From Misgurnus anguillicaudatus (lineage: Eukaryota; Chordata; Actinopteri; Cypriniformes; Cobitidae), in contig NC_073353.2 in assembly GCF_027580225.2 (NCBI RefSeq), positions 36,128,001 to 36,192,000 on the forward strand: DNA of 64,000 bases. The letters are read 5' to 3'. Numbering within the stretch: the first letter of the stretch is position 1; every line of letters begins with the position of its first letter. Below are positions 48,101 through 58,000 of the stretch, piece by piece. The translations under genes were made by a program, and so were the position numbers. The notes below the pieces were generated by a model that ran no database searches, was not told the DNA's origin, and saw only the letters and a program-made list of their open reading frames with translations.

Positions 48101-51100
48101 AAGAGACAGTAAACGGCTGAAAAAGAAAACGCATGTGTAACACTAAATTGCATCTTAAAGGAAAACACCACTGTTTTTCAATATTTTACTATGTTTTTAC
48201 CTCAACTTAGACAAATTAATACATACCTATCTTTATTCAGTGCGTCCACTTAGTCTTTGTGCAGCGTGTTGTGAGTGTGTTGGCATTTAGCCTAGCCCCC
48301 ACTCATTCCTTACCGTGGGTTCACACCAGCCGCATTTGAGGCGTCAAATTCGCGTCTAGCGTGTCTAGTTTGCCCCTTGAACATTTTGAGTTTACTCCCT
48401 TCATTCGCGCGTGAAATTTTAGTCATCAAGACATTTACGCAGAAATTCGCGTCATGGGAGGGGCTTCTGCGACTCCTCTCGCTTCCTGTAATCAAGTCAC
48501 TACTAGAGCAAGCTCCTGATTGGTTAATGTGGCGCATTTCTCCGCCAAAGTTCACATTTTTCAACTCGTGCGTTTGCCACGGCAACGCTCAATTTGCGGC
48601 ATTCGCATGAATTAGACACTCGAATGAGGCGGAATCGTGTGTACCGCACCACACTTAACACCTCATTCACGCCGCGAGACCTCTAGGCCTGCATCAAGCA
48701 TCTTTACATTGACTTAACATTGAAATCGCTCGCGCTTGATGCCTCTACCGTGGCTGGTCTGAACGCAGCATTAGGATCCAAACAAGGATGAATTTAGAAG
48801 CCACCAATCACTTCCATGTTTTCCCTATTAAAAGACTGTTACATGAGTTACACAAGTAAGTATGTGCGCACAAAAAATAAAACTTGGCGATTTTTTTTAT
48901 ACGGATAAAAATGAGAACTATATTGTATGGTGGAAGAGCACTTCGTTTGCAGCACTTTGACCCCTTTGTGTAGGGTGCCTCCATTCGCCCCCTCCAAAAG
49001 AATTCATAATATAAAACAATCTTAAAGGAATAGTCTACTCTTTTGCCATATTAAACTATGTTATTATCTCAACTTAGATGAATTAATACATATTTATCTT
49101 TTTTCAATACGTGCACTGTACAGCGTGTCGTGAATGTGTTTTTAGCCTAGACCCATTCATTCCTATGGTACCAAACAGGGAAGCCACCAAACACTTCCGT
49201 GTTTTCCCTTTTTTTAAGACTGTTACGAGGAGTTATACCAGTAAGTATGGTGCCACAATATAAAACATTTTTTTGGTACCATAAGAATGGGTCTAGGCTA
49301 AATGCTAACACATTCACAACGCGCTGTACAGTGCACGTATTGGAAAAAGATAAATATGTATTAATTCGTCTAAGTTGAGGTAATAACATGGTTTAATATG
49401 GCAAAAGGGTAGACTATTCCTTTAAACAGTACAATATTTTCCCTGTTTTTTTTTAGACTTTTTTTTTTAAGGGTTACTTGCACAAATGTCATAAAACTTG
49501 GGGGGCCCCTGGCACCATCTTGCGCCCCCTAGTTTGGGAACCACAATGCAAAAAATTATTTTCAAGAAAAAAAATCGTAGTATTTTTGTCTTTTTGTTAG
49601 TAAAAGTATCTAAAAATTCTTAAATTAAGATGCTTTTTCTTGAAGAGCAAAATGACCCAAGAAAATAAGTCTAGTTTTTAGACCAAAAATATCAAATTTA
49701 AGTGATTTTGTGAATAAAACAAGCAAAAAAATCTGCCAATGGGGTAAGCAAAAAAAAAATTCTTAAACACTAAATTCAAGAAAAATTTGCTTTACCCCAT
49801 TTTTGCTCTGAACTGCCCTAAAAAGGATAAATAAATTATGTATGTATTTTAATGTATCATTCATTACAGTGTGACTTCAAATAGCAAATGTACTGTATAA
49901 TAGTTTGACATTCCCCATAAGGAAGTGTTGGTGTCTCTGGCCAGAATGACATGAATTGGTTGAGGAGTTAAGCCTGAAAAGAGGTAAATGTGAAGTAGTT
50001 GTTACCGAATACCGTTGTAAAATAACTTCACTGCCATAGTCTGTTACTAAAACAAACAAAGTCATGTCTCACGTGAGGGTGTGCGCTCGTGTGTCTGAGC
50101 GGGAGTGTGAATAAGGCCGGTTTGGCCTACTGCCACACACAGCCTGTGGCCCCAGCTGAGTAAACAGTCGTGGGCCCTGTGTGCCGGGGGGGCACTCTTG
50201 TGTCAGACTGAAGGGTGACTGGAGCGGACCGAGACCCCCCAACCACACAGCATACAGAGAAGTCCTTCAGTAACCGCTCTCTCACATTATAGATCCCATG
50301 TCTCTTTCGTTTTGATCTTTATATACATTGCAAGGTTTGTATAATTCCTGCCTTGAAATTCTAAACATTTGTAGCCTTGACATTGAAAACCACTAAATGC
50401 AGACTTCTCCCTGGTGTTTTTTTAAACTATATTGTTGGTTGCTATAGATTTCCTCTAACCTCATTCATCTGAAATCCTCTGTGCTGGGAGTTACTTTGGA
50501 CGGTGTACCATTAGTCTTTTCGTCAGCCAATTTTTTTTGTCACATGAAGGGCCGCCATTACTAATTGATTGGTGAATGTGTCCTAAAAGTAATTCACTAA
50601 TGCAATATAAAAGTGGATGCAGAAGAGTGTTTTTACTAACTGCACACCTTGTTGTTGCAAATGAGCATATGCTGTATATGATTCGATAAACACATTGGCA
50701 TGGTCAAATTATCTCCAAATAGGCTGATTTCTACCGAGCCCAGGACCTGACATGCAAGAAAGAAATTAATTTGTGTTCTCATTTAGGCTAAATCGTGGTG
50801 GGCACATTTTATTAATTTATACCCAGAATTTCATTAAAGCCACTGGGACATTAACGTGACGCTTAATGCAACTTAACACATCAATACAGTGCAATTAAAA
50901 AATTCTAAGTATTTTTATCTTGTTTTCAGTAAAAATATCTAAAAATTCTTAAATTAAGATGCTTTTTCTTGATGAGCAAAACGACCGCAGAAAATAAGTC
51001 TAGTTTTTAGACCAAAAGTATCAAATTTAAGTGATTTCTGCATAAAACAAGCAAAAAAATCTGCCAATGGGGTAAGAAAAATTCTTATTTGCTTGGGTCA

Positions 51101-54100
51101 TTTTGCTCATCAAGAATAAAGCATCTTAATTTAAGAATTTTTACTGAAAGCAAGACAAAAATACTACGATTTTTTTTCTTGAAAATCATTTTTTTTCAGT
51201 CTAGTTTTTAGACAAAACATATCAAATTTAAGCTATTTTTGCTTAAAACAATCAAAAAATCTGTCATTGGAATAAGACATTTTTAATTCAAGAAAAAAAT
51301 CTTATTCCATTGGCAGATTTTTTTGCTTGTTTTATGCACAAAATCACTTATATTTGATATGTTTTGTCTAAAAACTACACTTATTTTTTTAAGTCATTTG
51401 CTCATTAAGAAAATACATCTTGATTTAAGAATTTTTAGATATTTCTACTGAAAACAAGACAAAAATACTAAGAAAGTAAGTCATTTTTGCAGTACATTGT
51501 AAAAATTATTTTCAAGAAAAAACTCTTAGTATTTTTATCTTGTTTTCAGTAAAAATATCTAAAAATGCTTAAAATAAGATGCTTTTTGTTAATGAGCAAA
51601 ATGACCTAGGAAAATAAGTCTAGTTTTTAGACAAAACATATCAAATATAAGTGATTTTGTGCATAAAACAAACAAAAAAATCTGCCAATGGAATAAGAAT
51701 TTTTTTCTTGAATTAAAAATGTCTTATTGCAATGGCAGATTTTTTGATTGTTTTATGCAAAAATTAGCTTAAATTTGATGTTTTGTCTAAAAACTAGACT
51801 GAAAAAAAAATTATTTTCAAGAAAAAAATCTTAGTATTTTTGTCTTGTTTTCAGTAAAAATATTTAAAAATGCTTAAATTAAGATGCTTTTTGTTGATGA
51901 GCAAAATGACCTAGGAAAATAAGTCTAGTTTTTAGACAAAACACATTAAATATAAGTGATTTGATGCATAAAACAAGCAAAAAAATCTGCCAATGGAAAA
52001 AGAATTTTTTTCTTGAATTAAAAATGTCTTATTCCAATGGCAGATTTTTTTGATTGTTTTAAGCAAAAATTAGCTTAAATTTGATATGTTTGGTCTAAAA
52101 ACAAGACTAAAAAAAAATTATTTTCAAGAAAAAAATCTTAGTATTTTTGTCTTGTTTTCAGTAAAAATATCTTAAAATTCTTAAATTAAGATGCTTTATT
52201 CTTGATGAGCAAAACGACCCAAGCAAATAAGAATTTTTCTTACCCCATTGGCAGATTGTTTTTGCTTGTTTTATGCACAAAATCACTTAAATTTGATATT
52301 TTTTGTTAAAAAACTAGACTTATTTTCTTGGGTCGTTTTGCTCATCAAGAAAAAGGATTTTAATTTAAGAATTTTTAGATATTGTTACTGAAAACAAGAC
52401 AAAAATACTAAGAATTTTTTTTCTTGAAAATAATTTTTTGCTGTGTATATACCTTATTAATGAGTCATAGGCTATAGGATATACAGTTTTATTAATTCCT
52501 GCCCAGAATTTTAAAAAAAAATGTTACTCTGCCATGTTACGTAAAAATGTCAGTTTGGAGCCAGGGCATGTGCAGAAGCAATCGTCCGTGGAACCGGAGA
52601 CAAAGCCGCGGTATCAAACATCCGCCTAATGGCTGGCGCACCTAATTCAACCACGCCAATTATAACGACACGCTCTTTTTCTATAGCAACAATTTACTAG
52701 CTAAAATTAAACTTATCACAAAAATGAACAATTGAACATAAGAAAATATGTCTAATTTTTAGACAAAACATATCAAAAAAGCAAAAAATCTGGCAATGGA
52801 ATAAGAATTTTTTTCTTGAATTTAAAATGTCTCATTCCAATGGCAGATTTTTTTGATTGTTTTAAGCAAAAATTTGCTTAAATTTGATATGTTTTGTCTA
52901 AAAACTAGACTTATTTTCTTAGGTCATTTGCTCATCATGAAAATACATCTTGATTTAAGAATTTTTTGATATTTCTACTGAAAACCAGACAAAAATACTA
53001 AGTAAGAAAGTCATTTTTTACAGTGTACAATTCTTAAAACAAAATACAATTTAAATGAATTTGTGCTTAAAACAAGCAAAAAATCTGCCAATGGGGTAAG
53101 AAAAAAGTTTTAAAGATTTTTTTAAGAAGTTTTTTTCTTACCCCATTGTTAGATTTTTTGCTTGTTTTAAGCACAAATACACTTTTTAATGTTTTTTATC
53201 TAAAAACTAAACTTATTTTCTCAGGTCATATTGCTCATCAAGAAAATGCATCTTAGTCATTTTTTTGCAGTGTACCATTTTAAAAAGTACACATTTGTGT
53301 CTAAAGAGCACATATTAGTACCTCATTTTGCTACCAAATGTATACATATCAGTACCTAAATGGTACATATTAGGACCTTTTAAAGCATAGCTTTGTACAT
53401 TTTCTCTAAGATTGCATGTTGTTTAGCCTGTCAGACCACCAGTGTGACAGACCACAGATGGAAGAGAGTTGTTTCGACATGGCTGGCGGGATGCCCACTT
53501 TGCACTTGTGTGAGGCTCCAGCGGTTTCCGAGACTCAAAGGCCCAACGATGGCTGATATTTTCCCTGTGGTTCCTCTCGGCAGGATCGGACATCGGTGTC
53601 AGAGGCGTCTCGTAGGAAGGAACGTGAACTGGTGGCGAAGGAAATCGATCGCCTGCGATCCTCTATACAGACGGTGTGCCGCAGCGCTCTGCCCTTGGGC
53701 AAGATCATGGACTACATCCAGGAAGATATGGACTCCATGCAGAATGAATTGCAGACTTGGCACAAGGAAAACAAAGAGAATGCACAGGCTCTGTTACAGG
53801 AACAAAGGTACCCAAAACGCTCACACACACACGTTTTTCCGTAAAAGTAATTTAAATGTGCACTGTGTAGATTTTTAGCTGTGAGATTGTGAATTGCAAT
53901 CAATGGGTCAGTCCACAGCTATAGAGCAGTTTGTTCATTTAGGGCTACACTGCAAAAAAAATTAATTTTAAGAAAAAAAATTCTTAGTATTTTTATCTTG
54001 TTTTCAGTAAAAATATCTAAAAATACGTCTAGTTTTTAGACCAAAAATATCAAATTTATGTGATTTTGTGCATAAAACAAGCAAAAAAATCTGCCATTGG

Positions 54101-54970
54101 GGTAAGCAAATTTTTCTTGATTTAGTGTTTAAGAAAAATGTTCAAGATTTTTTTGCTTACCCCATTGGCAGATTTTTCTCGGGTCGTTTTGCTCATCAAG
54201 AAAAGGCATCTTAATTTAAAAAATGTTAGATATTTTTACTGAAAACAAGACAAAAATACTAAGAATTTTTTTCTTGAAATTCATTTTTTGCAGTGCAACA
54301 ATGCAGTTTACATGTACCCTTAACTTTGCAATCTTAATAAAATATTCGTTTATATGTGACCCGCTCTGGCAAAATGAGTCGGAAGTCGCAACGTTCCGTT
54401 TTAAGATATGAGCCGATAATGTGGAAAAACAATGAAATTATCAAAAAAAAATTTTTTAGCTAATATTAAAGAACAGACATTAAAAAATAATCTCCCAAAG
54501 TTTCGTAGTCCAAATAATTGAGTAAAGGTGTTTAAATGACTATTAAAGTTGAAACAGTTTTACTAAATTCGCTGGAAATGAACATTGCTTCTCTTAAATC
54601 CTCTCGTCACCTCCGAGCATTTCGGGGGATCCCCTGAAACGTCACTATCTCTCCAAATATGGTGTTACACGTTGTTTTAGAGCCAATCAGAAATCTTCAT
54701 AAAGGCTGATCATTTGTCAATGGGAAACCCCGGGGCACGCGATTGGTCCAGCCATCCTCCTGTCATAATCACAGCACTCTCCTCTCCTATTTAACTACTT
54801 TTTGAATTGGTTACAGTGTTATTGTCAACTAACCTACACAAAGATATGATTACATAGGCAAGCATTATTGTTTTCTTTTTGCTTGTCTCTCTGCCTCTCA
54901 ATTTCTCTCACACGCGAACGCGCGCGCGCGCACACGCGAACACACACACACGTGCGCGAACACACGCACG

Positions 54971-55016
<46 letters not shown>

Positions 55017-58000
55017 CACACACACACAAACACACATTGTTTTGTGGGGACATTCCATAGACGTAATGTTCTATTCCCTTCCCCTAACTCAAACCATCAC
55101 AAAAACCTTTCTGTTACTTCACATTTTCAATAAACATGATTCTGTTTCAGTAAACCAGCTAGTTTCCTGGTTTACTGTAATGGCATTTATATTAATGTCT
55201 TTGGTCAAATTAAGCTGTAAAATAAATCGTTTATCCCTTTAAAAATGCAATGGATTTTGAAAGATATCTACAAAAAACGGGCAAAAAACTTTAAAGGCGT
55301 TTTTCTCAGGTTTTCAGTTGGAAAAAGAGGACAGACAACCTTAATTCAAATGTCTATATCTTTAAAACCATTCAAGGTATGACTTTGACTAGGATATCAT
55401 TTGAAAGCTTATGGTCTCCTCTTTTCATTGATACCAAAATCTCAATTTTGAAATTTGGGTCACTGTGACTCATTTTGCTGGATCGGGTCACATATGTACA
55501 TTCCATATAACCCAATCTAATCATCTGTGCAAGCACAAAGCCAGGGTTGCCATATTCCTGTATCAAAACCAGCCCAATGGTCATTTAAAATTTGCCCAAA
55601 TGCATCCTTTGGGATGGCTAACAATTAATCGCGATTAATCTATAGCAGAATAAAAGTTTTTGTTTACATCATATATGTGTGTGTGAACTGTGTATAATAA
55701 TTATAATAATATAAATATGCACACATGCATGTATAATTTTAAGAAAAAATATATATTTATATATTAAGTATTTATATTTATATATAATATAAATTATACA
55801 TACATTTACAAATGTATATACACACGTAAACTTTTCTCAAATATACATCCATGTGTGTGCATTTGTCTATACAAAGTTATTATACACAGTTCACATACAT
55901 ATATGATGTAAACAAAAACTTTTATTCTGCTATAGATTATATAGCCATCCTGCCCAAATACCAATAACTTATCAACCAAATCCTTTCATCTTAAAGGGAT
56001 AGTTCACCCAAAAATGAAAATAATGTCATTAATGACTCACCCTCATGTCGTTCCAAACTCGTAAGACCTCCGTTCATCTTCGGAGCACAGTTTAAGAGCC
56101 GATTCACACCGGCTGCGTGGCGTATTTGTTGCGTTTCAGTTGCGTGGCGGCTGCGTCTCGTTTTCTGTGTCTGTACATACCAGAAGCGTGCCTGACGCAG
56201 TGCTGACGCACTGCTGTTGCTATAGGTGACATATATTTTGCCTGGAAACGCTTCCAAGACGCTTGCGTGTGGTGTGAAAAATAGGCGTCAGTCCTATTCC
56301 TAACATGCACGCGCTCCTAGCATGAGAAGTGCGTGTCATGCAGGCGGTGTGAACTGTCAAACCTGCTAACATGGGAGCCTAAATAAAAACGGACACGCCA
56401 CGCAGCTGAGACGCACACGCCAGGCAACCGGTGTGAATCGGCCCTAAGATGTTTTATATTTAGTCGGAGAGCTTCATTGAAAATCTACGTACGGTATACT
56501 GTCCATGTCCAAAAAGGTAATAAAAACATAATCAAAGTAGTCCATGTGACGCCAGTGGGTCAGTTAGAATGTGTTGAAACATTGAAAATAACGAAATTAC
56601 GACTTTATTTAGCATTGTCTTCTCTTCCGCGTCTGTTGTGAAGCACATGCGTGAGACTAAAGTCACGTGACTGCAGTGACGCGGATGATGTACAGCGCGG
56701 CTGATGTGTTATCTGGTGCACCCCAGCTGTTTTTTTTTTGTGCGCCCGGGCTTTGTTTACAGTCTGAGGGAGACGCACACTGTAAGTTTGAAAAAAAAAA
56801 ACTTCGCAGACATGTCTGGATAACACGTCATTCGCGTCACTTTAATCACATGACATTAGTCTCGCTCATGCGCTTCACAACAGATGCGGAAGAGAAGACA
56901 ATGCTGAATAAAGTTATTTTTGGACCAAACTGTATTTTCAATGTTTCATCACATTCTAACTGACCCACAGATGTGACATGAACTACTTTGATGATGTTTT
57001 TGTTGCCTTTCTGGACATGAGCAGTGTACTGTATATGGATTTTCAAGGAAGGGTCAACAAGCTCTCAGACTAGATGTAAAACATCTTTAACTGTGTTCAG
57101 AAGATGAACGGAGGTCTTACGAGTTTGGAACGACATATGTGTGAGTCAGTAATGACATTATTTTCATTTTTGGGTGAACTATCCCTTTAACCTGCAGAAA
57201 AAATCAACTCACAGAAGCAATTTGAAAGTAGCCCAAATCTTAAGCAGAGGACCTGGCAACGCAGTGCACAGTATCTCTCGTCGAGTTTTTATCTCTGGAT
57301 AAATGTGTAAAGTCAAAGTTGAGTTGGAGAAAGTTTTCAGATATAGGCAAAGAATGCACACTTTTCAAAAAGACACAACGCTATTTTATTGAACCCTGCA
57401 GAATATACAGTCCATGACCCCATTACCTTAACTCTTTCCCGCCAGCGTTTTAAAAAAAAGTTGCCATCCAGCGCCAGCATTTTTCATGATTTTCACAAAA
57501 GTTTAATGCCTTCCAGAAAATGTTCTTCTTTAAATATATAAGCAAACAATATATCAGATGAAAGAACAGACCCTCTGCTTTCAAAAAAAAAAAAAAAAAC
57601 CGTTTCATCCTACCTTCATTAGTTCTCCTTGTAATCACCTCTCAAACATGGGTAGGGTTCTTCAAAAACACCCAATTTTGAGCAAAACGTTGAGATAATT
57701 CCATTTTTGCGAAGGACTTTTGAATAGAGATCAGATGCAGAGCGATCTTTAAAACATACACAGAGTTCTTTCTCTTTCACGTGAGGCGCTACTTCCGGGT
57801 TGTATAAGTTGCGGAATTGCGTAAAGACGGTAAATCTTGTCATTGGCGGGGAAGCGTTTTCTCTTAATTGACGAGATATCTCGTCAATGGCAGCGAAAGA
57901 GTTAAAAAGGCAGGTTGCTATTGCCTTGCTATTGCATGTTTTTGTGACTAGAATCATGTGATATGCAAATAAGAGGAAATATAAGACAATTGTTCTGCGC

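Noticed and set aside
50884..53275. CRISPR-like or satellite array
   Set aside because: Units are palindromic with DNA-transposon ends, vary in length, lack unique spacers and lie in a vertebrate intron.
54834..55242. His/Thr- and Cys/Val-rich open frames
   Set aside because: They are translations of the CA/CG microsatellite.
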